Assembly (NCBI RefSeq): GCF_030758295.1
Contig: NZ_CP132335.1
Span: forward strand, 1,464,412-1,528,411
DNA length: 64,000 bases
Reading direction: 5' to 3'
Origin: Pararhizobium sp. IMCC21322
Lineage (GTDB): Bacteria; Pseudomonadota; Alphaproteobacteria; Rhizobiales; GCA-2746425
The position numbers and the translations under genes are program-made. The notes beneath the pieces are model-generated. The model worked only from the letters and a program-made list of their open reading frames with translations, did not search any database and was not told the DNA's origin. Positions 28,845-36,573 of this stretch are shown in pieces (positions within the stretch are counted from its first letter, which is position 1; each line of letters opens with the position of its first letter).

Positions 28845-29888
28845 ATGACAGATCCAATCAAATCGCTGATCAATGCAGCGATTTCACGCCGTTCGGTGTT
28901 GAAAAGTGCAGGCTTGGGTGCCTCCGCGCTGGCCATGCCGGGCCTGATGGGTGCAGCTGGTGCTGCCAGCCACGCACCGCTCAAAGTTGCCGCCATTTAC
29001 ACGCTTCCTGTGGAGCAGCAATGGATCAGCCGCATTCATAAAGCAGCCCTTGCGGCCGCTGAACGCGGTGACATTGAATATGTCTATTCAGAAAGCACAT
29101 CCAACAATGATTATGAGCGCGTCATGCGCGAATATTCTGAAGCTGGCCATGATCTGATCATTGGTGAAACCTTCGCTGTTGAAGATGCGGCACGTGATGT
29201 GGCCCGGGATTATCCGGACAAAGCCTATCTCATGGGTTCCAGCTTCAAGCCGATGGATGATGCCCCGAATTTTGCGGTTTTCGACAATTACATTCAGGAC
29301 GCGGCCTATCTCTCTGGCATTATTGCCGGTGCCATGACCAAAACCAAGAATATCGGCATGGTTGGCGGCTTCCCAATTCCGGAAGTGAACCGCCTCATGC
29401 ACGCATTCATGGCGGGCGCTCTGGAAATGCAGTCGGACATCAAGTTCCAGGTCGCTTTCATCGGCTCCTGGTTTGATCCGGCAAAAGCCAAGGAAACCGC
29501 CTTTGCTCAGATCGATGGCGGCGCTGACATCATGTATGCGGAACGTTTTGGCGTATCGGATGCGGCCAAGGAGAAAAACGTTCTGGCCATCGGCAATGTG
29601 ATTGATACACAGGCAGATTATCCTGACACGGTCGTTGCATCAGCCATCTGGCATTTCGAGCCAACACTGGCTGCAGCCATTGAAAAAGCCAAGGCTGGCG
29701 ACTTCAAGGCCGAGGATTACGGCGTCTATTCCTTCATGAAAGCGGGCGGCTGTTCTCTCGCGCCCTATGGCACATTTGAAGGCAAGATTCCGGAAGAAGC
29801 TCTTGCCATGGTCGCTGCAAAAGAAGCCGCCATCAAGGATGGAAGCTTCACGGTTACCATCAATGATGAAGAGCCGAAATCCAGCTAG
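28845..29888 (+). CDS. BMP-family ABC transporter substrate-binding protein
   Basis: A 347-residue periplasmic protein. A twin-arginine type leader (SRRSVLKSAGLGASALAM) precedes APLKVAAIYTLPVEQQWISRIH, the start of a BMP/PnrA-like domain. Members bind purine or pyrimidine nucleosides and related bases. The frame starts earlier at 28803, but AAGGAG before ATG 28845 and the leader decide the start. Its stop overlaps the ATPase start, and the operon ends in a cytosine deaminase gene, so pyrimidine bases or nucleosides are the most plausible ligand. Confidence 0.9.
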   Translation: MTDPIKSLINAAISRRSVLKSAGLGASALAMPGLMGAAGAASHAPLKVAAIYTLPVEQQWISRIHKAALAAAERGDIEYVYSESTSNNDYERVMREYSEAGHDLIIGETFAVEDAARDVARDYPDKAYLMGSSFKPMDDAPNFAVFDNYIQDAAYLSGIIAGAMTKTKNIGMVGGFPIPEVNRLMHAFMAGALEMQSDIKFQVAFIGSWFDPAKAKETAFAQIDGGADIMYAERFGVSDAAKEKNVLAIGNVIDTQADYPDTVVASAIWHFEPTLAAAIEKAKAGDFKAEDYGVYSFMKAGGCSLAPYGTFEGKIPEEALAMVAAKEAAIKDGSFTVTINDEEPKSS

Positions 29889-31456
29889 TGACGGCACAAC
29901 CGAGCGGAGAGGTTGTTCTCAACCTCTCCGGTATCACCAAGACATTCGGGCCGTTGGTCGCCAATGACTCCATCAGCTTTTCCCTGAAACAGGGAGAGGT
30001 GATCGCCCTTCTGGGTGAAAATGGCGCTGGTAAAACGACCCTCATGAACATCCTCTTCGGCCATTATGTGGCGGATGCTGGAACAGTGACCGCATTCGGT
30101 CATGAACTGCCGAAGGGCGATCCGCAGGCTGCACTCGATGCAAAAATCGGCATGGTCCATCAGCACTTTACGCTGGCGGACAACATGACCGTGCTCGACA
30201 ACATCGCGCTTGGCACACAAAGTCTGTTTCGGCCAAGTTTCGACCGAGCCAATGCCAATCAGCGCATTGTCAGCCATGCCGAGGATTTTGGCCTGTCAGT
30301 GGATCCCGACGCATTGATTGCCGATCTGTCGGTGGGCGAGCGTCAGCGTGTTGAAATTCTAAAAGCGCTGTATCGCGATGCACGCATTCTCATTCTTGAT
30401 GAACCCACAGCGGTTTTGACCCCGCTGGAAACAGATGCCTTGTTCCGCACTTTGAAAATGCTGGTGGCAAAGGGTCTGTCGATCATCTTCATCTCCCACA
30501 AGCTGCAGGAAGTCATGGCCGTCAGTGACCGTGTGCTTGTGCTGCGCGGTGGCAAGATGGTTGGTGAAGAACTGACCGCCAACACGGACCGTAAGGCGCT
30601 GGCCAGCCTGATGGTTGGAGAAGACATCGAGCCACCCAAAATTTCCGAACCGCAAACCGGAAAGACCGTGTTCAAGCTGGAAAATGTGAGCGCAAAAGGC
30701 GTTGGCACGGGCGCAGATCTGCATGATATATTTCTGGAATTGAAAGCCGGAGAAATTACTGGTCTGGCCGGGGTTTCCGGCAATGGCCAGGCCGCATTGG
30801 CGGCGCTGATTTCAGGCACCCTGTCGCCGTCAAAAGGCAGCATAGATATCAATGGCGAGGCTATCCGCAGTTGGTCTCCGCGGTCCGCCTTGGCGCATCA
30901 GATTGGTCGCATTCCTGAAGACCGCCATGCCGTTGGCATGATCGGCGATATGAGCGTCACTGAAAATGTTGTGTCCGAGCGCTATCTCAGCAGCCGCTTC
31001 AGCAAAATGGGCTTTCTCAATTGGGGTGCCGCCCGGCGTTTTGCTGAAAGCATCATCCGCGATTTTGATGTGAAATGCCCATCCCCGGAAGCCCGTGTCC
31101 GGCTGCTCTCCGGCGGTAACATGCAAAAGCTTATTCTTGGCCGCGCCTTTGATGGCGATCCGCAAATGATCCTCGCCAGCCAACCAACCCGTGGGCTGGA
31201 TGTCGGCGCGGTGTCCTATGTCCATGCGCAATTGTTGAAGGCCCGCGCACGCGGTGCGGCCATTTTGCTGATTTCTGAAGATCTGGATGAGGTGATGACC
31301 TTGTCTGATCAGATCATCGTCATGTCCAAAGGCCGTCTGTCATCCCCCTCCAGGCGCGGCGTACGCACGATTGCCGATCTTGGCACTTTGATGGCCGGGC
31401 ACGGCTTTGAAGGTGCTTCCAATACCGCGTCGAAGGAGCCAAATCATGCGGCTTGA
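29888..31456 (+). CDS. ABC transporter ATP-binding protein (double domain, nucleoside/BMP type)
   Basis: A 522-residue ATPase with two ABC domains. The first has Walker A GENGAGKTTLMN, signature LSVGERQRVEI and Walker B ILILDEPTAVL. The second has a degenerate P-loop (GVSGNGQAALAAL), the signature LLSGGNMQKLILG and SQPTRGLDVGA. The lack of a normal second Walker A is usual in RbsA/NupA-like ATPases of this type. It starts at GTG overlapping the stop of the binding-protein gene, and its end overlaps the first permease gene. Confidence 0.93.
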   Translation: MTAQPSGEVVLNLSGITKTFGPLVANDSISFSLKQGEVIALLGENGAGKTTLMNILFGHYVADAGTVTAFGHELPKGDPQAALDAKIGMVHQHFTLADNMTVLDNIALGTQSLFRPSFDRANANQRIVSHAEDFGLSVDPDALIADLSVGERQRVEILKALYRDARILILDEPTAVLTPLETDALFRTLKMLVAKGLSIIFISHKLQEVMAVSDRVLVLRGGKMVGEELTANTDRKALASLMVGEDIEPPKISEPQTGKTVFKLENVSAKGVGTGADLHDIFLELKAGEITGLAGVSGNGQAALAALISGTLSPSKGSIDINGEAIRSWSPRSALAHQIGRIPEDRHAVGMIGDMSVTENVVSERYLSSRFSKMGFLNWGAARRFAESIIRDFDVKCPSPEARVRLLSGGNMQKLILGRAFDGDPQMILASQPTRGLDVGAVSYVHAQLLKARARGAAILLISEDLDEVMTLSDQIIVMSKGRLSSPSRRGVRTIADLGTLMAGHGFEGASNTASKEPNHAA

Positions 31457-32495
31457 ACCCAAGCCCGCACCGTCCATGACGGTGACGTTGCTCTATCCGG
31501 CCATGGCCATTTTGGCGACCTTTGTGATTGCTGCCATTCTGGTCATGATAGCTGGCGCTGCACCATTGCAGGTGTTTGGACTGGTCATCAAAGGGGCCGT
31601 TGGCTCGCAATTCGCGCTTGTCGAAACACTGACACGGGCAACACCGCTGATCTTTACCGGTCTGGCCATCGCCGTCGCCTTCAGAGCAAAGCTCTGGAAC
31701 ATCGGTGCAGAAGCACAGCTTTATGCCGGTGCTGTCATGACCATTCTGCTGGGCACGGGCGCTATTTCCGCGCCAGCATTCGTGCTGATCCCGATCATCA
31801 TTGCCGGTGCCATGACCGCCGGAGCCTTGCTGTTGCTCGGACCCGCCATTTTAAAAACCCGCTTCGGCGTGGATGAAGTGGTGACCACCCTTTTGCTCAA
31901 TTTCATCTTTCTGCTGTTTGTGTCCTTGCTGTTGGAAGGCCCGCTGAAAGACCCGATGGGTCTTGGCTGGCCACAATCGGAACGCGTGGTGTCAGAGGGA
32001 CGTTTGCCGCGCATCATTCAGGGCAAGCGCCTGCATTTCGGGTTCATTCTGGCCATTTTCAGCGCCTTTGCAGTCTGGCTGATCATGGCAAAATCCGTGC
32101 TTGGTTATGAAATGCGGGCCGTCGGGCACAATCCTCAAGCGGCGCGTTTTGCGGGCATTCCAGTCAATCGTGTGCTGGTCAAAACCGCGCTTTTGTCAGG
32201 TGGTCTGGCCGCACTGGCGGGCGTATCTGAAGTGGCTGGCCTCAAGGGCAGTCTGACACTCGATATATCACCGGGCTTTGGCTACACGGGCATTGTGGTT
32301 GCCATGCTGGCGCTGTTGAATCCACTGGGTGTTGTGGTCTCGGCCATCTTTGTTGCCGGCATTTTCGTTGGCGCAGATGCCATGAGCCGCAGCGCGGGCG
32401 TTCCCAGCTACATCTCTGATGTAATGGTGGCCACCGCCTTGTTGAGCATGGTGACAGCCATCATGCTGACCCGCTTTCGCATCAGGTGGAGGTGA
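31446..32495 (+). CDS. ABC transporter permease, BMP-type, first subunit
   Basis: A 349-residue permease of the branched-chain/ribose permease superfamily with about eight to ten hydrophobic segments. FTGLAIAVAFRAKLWNIGAEAQL near residue 76 and DEVVTTLLLNFI near residue 142 are typical of NupP/BmpB proteins. The frame is open from 31407, but AAGGAG and the overlap with the ATPase stop favour ATG 31446. It forms the channel with the next gene. Confidence 0.93.
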   Translation: MRLEPKPAPSMTVTLLYPAMAILATFVIAAILVMIAGAAPLQVFGLVIKGAVGSQFALVETLTRATPLIFTGLAIAVAFRAKLWNIGAEAQLYAGAVMTILLGTGAISAPAFVLIPIIIAGAMTAGALLLLGPAILKTRFGVDEVVTTLLLNFIFLLFVSLLLEGPLKDPMGLGWPQSERVVSEGRLPRIIQGKRLHFGFILAIFSAFAVWLIMAKSVLGYEMRAVGHNPQAARFAGIPVNRVLVKTALLSGGLAALAGVSEVAGLKGSLTLDISPGFGYTGIVVAMLALLNPLGVVVSAIFVAGIFVGADAMSRSAGVPSYISDVMVATALLSMVTAIMLTRFRIRWR

Positions 32496-32497
32496 CC

Positions 32498-33445
32498 ATG
32501 CTGCTTGATGCTTTTGACATTTTTCTGACAACCGGTTTTTGGGTCGCAGCCATCCGCATTGCCTCGCCGCTGATTTTTGCCACCATGGGTGAATTGATCT
32601 GCGAGCGGGCAGGGGTGCTCAATCTGGGCATTGAAGGCATCATGACGGTTGGGGCCTTTACCGGCTGGTTCACCGTCTATGCCGGTGGTGATTTATGGAC
32701 TGGCGTGATGGTGGCAGCCCTATCAGGTGCCATGTTCGGGCTTTTGCACGGCTTCCTGACGGTTCCACTTGGCCTGTCGCAACATGTGACGGGCATTGGC
32801 ATTACCTTGCTGGCCACCAGCCTGACCTATTTCACCTATCGTGTGGCGTTGTCGGAATCCACGTCTCCGCCCAAGATCGAGCCTTTCCAGCCTTATCCAG
32901 TACCGGGTCTGTCTGAAATCCCCTTCATCGGCGAAATCCTCTTCATGCAAACGCCGCTCACCTATCTGGCCTTCATTGTGGTCGCCATGGTGGCCTGGGT
33001 TCTCTACCGCACCCCGTTGGGGCTTGCAGTGCGTGCTGCGGGTGAAAATCCGGTGGCGGTTGAGGCACAGGGCATCAGCGTCACGGCTATTCGCGTTGGT
33101 GCTGTTATGGTCGGGTCCGCTTTAATGGCCATTGGCGGAGCGTTCCTCACCATGTCCGCGTTCAATTCCTTCTTCTTTGAAATGATCAATGGGCGCGGCT
33201 GGATTTGCATTGCCCTTGTTGTGTTCGGCTCCTGGCGACCGGGCAAGGCGCTGATTGGCGCGATTCTGTTTGCCGCCTTTGATGCCTATCAGGTGCGTCT
33301 GCAGCAGGTCACCGGCGGCGTCATTCCCTATCAGATATTCCTGATGTTGCCTTATGTTCTCTCTATCGTGGCTCTCATTGTGGTGGCACGGCGCGCAAGC
33401 TATCCAAAAGCACTGATGGTGCCGTATCAGAAAGGCGAAAGATGA
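32498..33445 (+). CDS. ABC transporter permease, BMP-type, second subunit
   Basis: A 315-residue permease. IASPLIFATMGELICERAGVLNLGIEG near the N-terminus is the hallmark of the NupQ/BmpC subunit. LGLAVRAAGENPVAVEAQGI near residue 175 is the cytoplasmic coupling segment. The start at 32498 is preceded by GGAGGTGA, which overlaps the end of the first permease gene. Its stop overlaps the cytosine deaminase start. Confidence 0.93.
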   Translation: MLLDAFDIFLTTGFWVAAIRIASPLIFATMGELICERAGVLNLGIEGIMTVGAFTGWFTVYAGGDLWTGVMVAALSGAMFGLLHGFLTVPLGLSQHVTGIGITLLATSLTYFTYRVALSESTSPPKIEPFQPYPVPGLSEIPFIGEILFMQTPLTYLAFIVVAMVAWVLYRTPLGLAVRAAGENPVAVEAQGISVTAIRVGAVMVGSALMAIGGAFLTMSAFNSFFFEMINGRGWICIALVVFGSWRPGKALIGAILFAAFDAYQVRLQQVTGGVIPYQIFLMLPYVLSIVALIVVARRASYPKALMVPYQKGER

Positions 33446-34722
33446 GTTTTGACTTTTTACTGACCGGCGGCATTCTTCCGGATGGATCAACTGCTGATAT
33501 CGCGATTTCCGGCGAAAAAATCGCCGCGATAGCCCCGAAGATTGATGGTACTGCGAACGAGACCATCGACATCTCTGGCAATCTGGTCAGCGCGCCTTTT
33601 GTCGATCCGCATTTCCACATGGACGCCACCTTGTCCTATGGCATTCCGCGCATCAACAAATCCGGCACATTGCTGGAAGGCATCGGCCTTTGGGGCGAGT
33701 TGAAGCCGCAACTGACCCATGAGGCGGTCAAACAACGCGCGCTTGATTATTGCGACTGGGCGGTCACGCAAGGGCTGCTGGCCATCCGCACCCATGTCGA
33801 TGTGTGCGATGACAGGCTGCTGGCAGTTGAAGCCCTGCTGGAAGTTCAAAAAGAAGTTTCCGACTATATCGATCTGCAACTGGTTGCCTTCCCGCAGGAC
33901 GGTGTTTTTCGCAGCCCCAACGCCATGCAGAACACGCTGCGTGCGCTGGATTTGGGCGTTGATGTGGTCGGCGGCATTCCCCATTTTGAACGCACCATGG
34001 AGGATGGCCGCCGCTCGGTGACAGAGCTGTGCGAAATCGCCGAAAAGCGCGGCCTGCCGGTGGATATGCATTGCGATGAAACCGACGATCCCCAGTCACG
34101 CCACATCGAACAACTGATCTATGAAACCCAGCGGCTCGGTCTTCAGGGACGCGTTGCCGGGTCGCACCTGACCTCCATGCATTCCATGGACAATTACTAT
34201 GTTTCAAAACTGCTGCCGCTGATGGCGGAAGCAGAAGTCTCTGCCATTCCCAACCCGCTGATCAACATCACCATTCAGGGCCGCCACGACACTTACCCCA
34301 AGAGAAGGGGCATGACCCGCGTGCCGGAAATGCTGGCCCATGGCATCCGCGTTGGCTGGGGTCAGGATTGCGTGCTCGACCCCTGGTATCCGCTCGGCAA
34401 TGCCGACATGCTGGACGTCGCCTTTATGGGCCTGCATGTCGCCCAGATGACCAGCCCCGCAGATATGGCCCGTTGCTACGACATGGTCACCAACCAGAAC
34501 GCCGCCATCATGAATCTGCAAGATTACGGCCTGGAAACCGGTAAAAAAGCCAGCCTTGTGGTGCTGGATGCCAGCAACCCCGTCGAGGCCATCCGCCTCC
34601 GCCCGGAGCGCCTGCTGGTCATGGCCAAAGGCAAGGTGATAGCCAGGCGGGAACGGCAGGACACGCAAGTGACGCTGCCGGGGCGGCCATCACACGTAAA
34701 CCGGCGTCACAAAACACCTTAG
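33442..34722 (+). CDS. codA: Cytosine deaminase (amidohydrolase family)
   Basis: A 426-residue amidohydrolase that probably converts cytosine to uracil and ammonia. Metal ligands are H57 and H59 in DPHFHMDATL, a histidine in DMHCDETDD with the proton-shuttle glutamate, a histidine in GSHLTSMHSM and the aspartate in GWGQDCVLDPWYPLGNADM. Length equals that of E. coli CodA (about 427). Its start overlaps the second permease, so transport and deamination are coupled. Three separate fragments of this gene's 3' half lie downstream at about 35.7, 38.6 and 50.1 kb. An isocytosine or related base as substrate is possible. Confidence 0.88.
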   Translation: MSFDFLLTGGILPDGSTADIAISGEKIAAIAPKIDGTANETIDISGNLVSAPFVDPHFHMDATLSYGIPRINKSGTLLEGIGLWGELKPQLTHEAVKQRALDYCDWAVTQGLLAIRTHVDVCDDRLLAVEALLEVQKEVSDYIDLQLVAFPQDGVFRSPNAMQNTLRALDLGVDVVGGIPHFERTMEDGRRSVTELCEIAEKRGLPVDMHCDETDDPQSRHIEQLIYETQRLGLQGRVAGSHLTSMHSMDNYYVSKLLPLMAEAEVSAIPNPLINITIQGRHDTYPKRRGMTRVPEMLAHGIRVGWGQDCVLDPWYPLGNADMLDVAFMGLHVAQMTSPADMARCYDMVTNQNAAIMNLQDYGLETGKKASLVVLDASNPVEAIRLRPERLLVMAKGKVIARRERQDTQVTLPGRPSHVNRRHKTP

Positions 34723-34917
34723 GCGCTGGACCTTTGATGTAACAGCCGCCGCTATCGGTCCCAAGCCATCATTCGTTCCACTGGATTTGCAGAATTAGAC
34801 TTCGTCAAGCCAGACATTCATATTTTTGAACAACCAGATTTCATTTGAAGTCAGCAGATTGATGTGCCCCCTGAAAACGCACTCATTTTTGTTCAGAGTT
34901 TTCTGCAACGAATCCTA

Positions 34918-34998
34918 GGGTGCGGACCCTTTATGGGTGGTGAAATAGTCGGGATCTGTTTGCCCGCAGCCCGCGTCGCAAAGACTTGGAAGTCTTCA
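34918..34998 (+). mobile_element. Remnant of an IS427-type MITE
   Basis: After TA at 34916-34917 the sequence GGGTGCGGACCCTTTATGGG and about 15 further bases equal the reverse complement of the right end of the complete 264-bp element at 54497-54760. It then jumps to the element's inner part (TTTGCCCGCAGCCCGCGTCG and the AAGACTT...AAGTCTTC dyad). No second terminal repeat follows, so this copy is a truncated or internally rearranged remnant. Confidence 0.7.
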
Positions 34999-35052
34999 CG
35001 ACCACAAGTGGGCTGTAACGATGTCCAGCGATCTCGCAACTCCGGCCTTCGG

Positions 35053-35160
35053 TGACCCAGAACAGCCCACCAGCAGCGTTAGCCAGCTTGCCCGACGCGC
35101 CGCCCCCGACACGATTGGGCGCTGCGCTGACTGCCTTGCGGGATGAACTGTTCTGGGTCA
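35053..35160. repeat. 108-bp segment bounded by a 13-bp inverted repeat
   Basis: TGACCCAGAACAG and its exact complement CTGTTCTGGGTCA bound a GC-rich segment directly after the MITE remnant. It could be another small non-autonomous element or a long stem in RNA. No gene is recognisable inside it, and no target duplication is evident. Confidence 0.4.
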
Positions 35161-35191
35161 TCAAATGAGTCCGTATAAACAAGAATGGCTC

Positions 35192-35222
35192 TTGGTTGGG
35201 CTGCATGATGCAGCCCAACCAA
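35192..35222 (-). terminator. Strong hairpin terminator after the DUF1344 gene
   Basis: A perfect 14-bp stem (TTGGTTGGGCTGCA / TGCAGCCCAACCAA) with a three-base loop lies 12 bases past the stop of the reverse-strand gene. No long U-run follows, but the stem is very stable. It may stop transcription from both sides. Confidence 0.7.
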
Positions 35223-35233
35223 GGCATTTAGAA

Positions 35234-35476
35234 TTATTCGATGATCGAGATTTCGGTGGCTTCGGATGTTCCGTCGGTGAACATGACATTGACCATCGTA
35301 CCGACCTCAAGGCCTTCCAGCTCAATTTCTTCGGTAACCGTGAACATTTCGCCGGTTTCAAGTTCGACGGTTGCGTTTGCCGGGTCTACAGCCTTGACCA
35401 CGCCTTCAACTGCGCCTGCAAAGGCGGTCGAGATCATGGCGACGGATGCGAGAGCGATTGTAACAATCTTTTTCAT
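35234..35476 (-). CDS. Small secreted DUF1344-like protein
   Basis: From ATG 35476 the frame encodes 80 residues: a signal peptide (MKKIVTIALASVAMISTAFA) and a short mature domain with GVVKAVDPANATVELETGE. This looks like the small beta-barrel DUF1344 domain common in Rhizobiales and of unknown function. The mature part is strongly acidic. The longer frame from 35497 would put seven polar residues before the signal peptide and is less likely. It stands alone, flanked by a strong terminator and by fragmentary sequence. Confidence 0.78.
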   Translation of the reverse strand: MKKIVTIALASVAMISTAFAGAVEGVVKAVDPANATVELETGEMFTVTEEIELEGLEVGTMVNVMFTDGTSEATEISIIE

Positions 35477-35720
35477 GGGTTTTCCATTCGTTGACACCCC
35501 GAACCGAAGCCTGCCGGTTCTCGGCCGGGCCAGTTTACACCTCGTCGGGTCACTGTTGATATGAGCTAGCCAAATGGCCGCTACAAGCGGAAAAAAGATA
35601 TATTTTTCAAGCCCTAACCAGATGTAATTTAGTCGTAATTTGATCTTTACAATGCGCTTTTGGACTGATTTTCAGCCTCGGAGGCCGGGCGAATTGGCTC
35701 CGCCTGATCCGATGCCGGAT

Positions 35721-35800
35721 CAGACCTGACCTCCATGCATTTCATGGGCAATGACCATGTCTCAAAACGGTGGCCTCTGATCGCCCGCGCACCGGAAATG
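35721..35800 (+). pseudogene. Cytosine deaminase gene fragment 1
   Basis: ACCTGACCTCCATGCAT and the following 45 bases match codA from about 34165 (the SHLTSMHSMDN region). A second short piece (GCACCGGAAATGC) matches about 34320. Intervening codA sequence is missing and no reading frame is kept. It is a non-functional relic just upstream of the cupin gene. Confidence 0.65.
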
Positions 35801-35907
35801 CGGCTGGCAATATTTCCTGCTATTATAGACGATACAAATGAGCAACCATCAGGGCCTCACGATTTAGGGAAGTAAAAGCCGCGGACAGATCAACACAGGA
35901 CATCAAG

Positions 35908-36468
35908 ATGACAACAGAAAGCTACACAAGCAAAGCTGAGAAGAAAATTCCCAACAACCGTCTTCCGCTGCTGGTTCACCGCAATGCGATTCCAGGCGGT
36001 GGCGTCGAGGCGGTCAAGGCCTGTTTTAAAAACAATGGATGGAGCAATAATTGGGACTATCCGGGTGTGTATAATTACGCGCATTTTCACTCCACAACAC
36101 ATGAATGCCTTGGCTGCGCGCGTGGCTGGATTGATTTCAAATTATCCATCGGGCCAGACGGCTGGACGAAGCTGCGCGTGACGGCAGGCGATGTGATCGT
36201 CATGCCAGCCGGTGTCAGCCATGAAGATGTCGGGCACTCGGACGATAACATCATGTGCGGAGGCTATCCGGGTGGACGGGATTGGGACAATATCCAACCG
36301 GAATTCCTGTCGCAGGACCTGTACCACCAGGCCTGCAAGCGGATCATGTCATTGCCAATTCCTGACAAGGATCCGGTGAGCGGTGAGGCCCTGCATCATT
36401 GGCTCGATGCGCCTTCATCTACGGAAAATTGGAATGACTGGCGCGACTCTCTGGACCGCAGATCCTGA
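35908..36468 (+). CDS. Cupin-domain protein, YjlB-like
   Basis: A 186-residue single-cupin protein. NNGWSNNWDYPGVYNYAHFH, STTHECLGCARG and GDVIVMPAGVSHEDVG give the two cupin motifs with their metal-ligand histidines and glutamate, and GGYPGGRDWDNI is a family segment of the YjlB group. Function is unknown. A second copy of the last 295 bases lies at 38659, and there the frame continues 19 residues beyond the point where this gene stops. The present gene may therefore have lost its original C-terminal tail when the barrel gene downstream was inserted. The cupin core is complete. Confidence 0.8.
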   Translation: MTTESYTSKAEKKIPNNRLPLLVHRNAIPGGGVEAVKACFKNNGWSNNWDYPGVYNYAHFHSTTHECLGCARGWIDFKLSIGPDGWTKLRVTAGDVIVMPAGVSHEDVGHSDDNIMCGGYPGGRDWDNIQPEFLSQDLYHQACKRIMSLPIPDKDPVSGEALHHWLDAPSSTENWNDWRDSLDRRS

Positions 36469-36573
36469 CCTCTTCGAGCGGCGCGAATGCTGGCTGACCA
36501 GGACGGATACTCGAATGCTGCTTTTCGGCATCAACCGCACGGAAATCAAGCCATGCTCCATGCAGACATGGGG

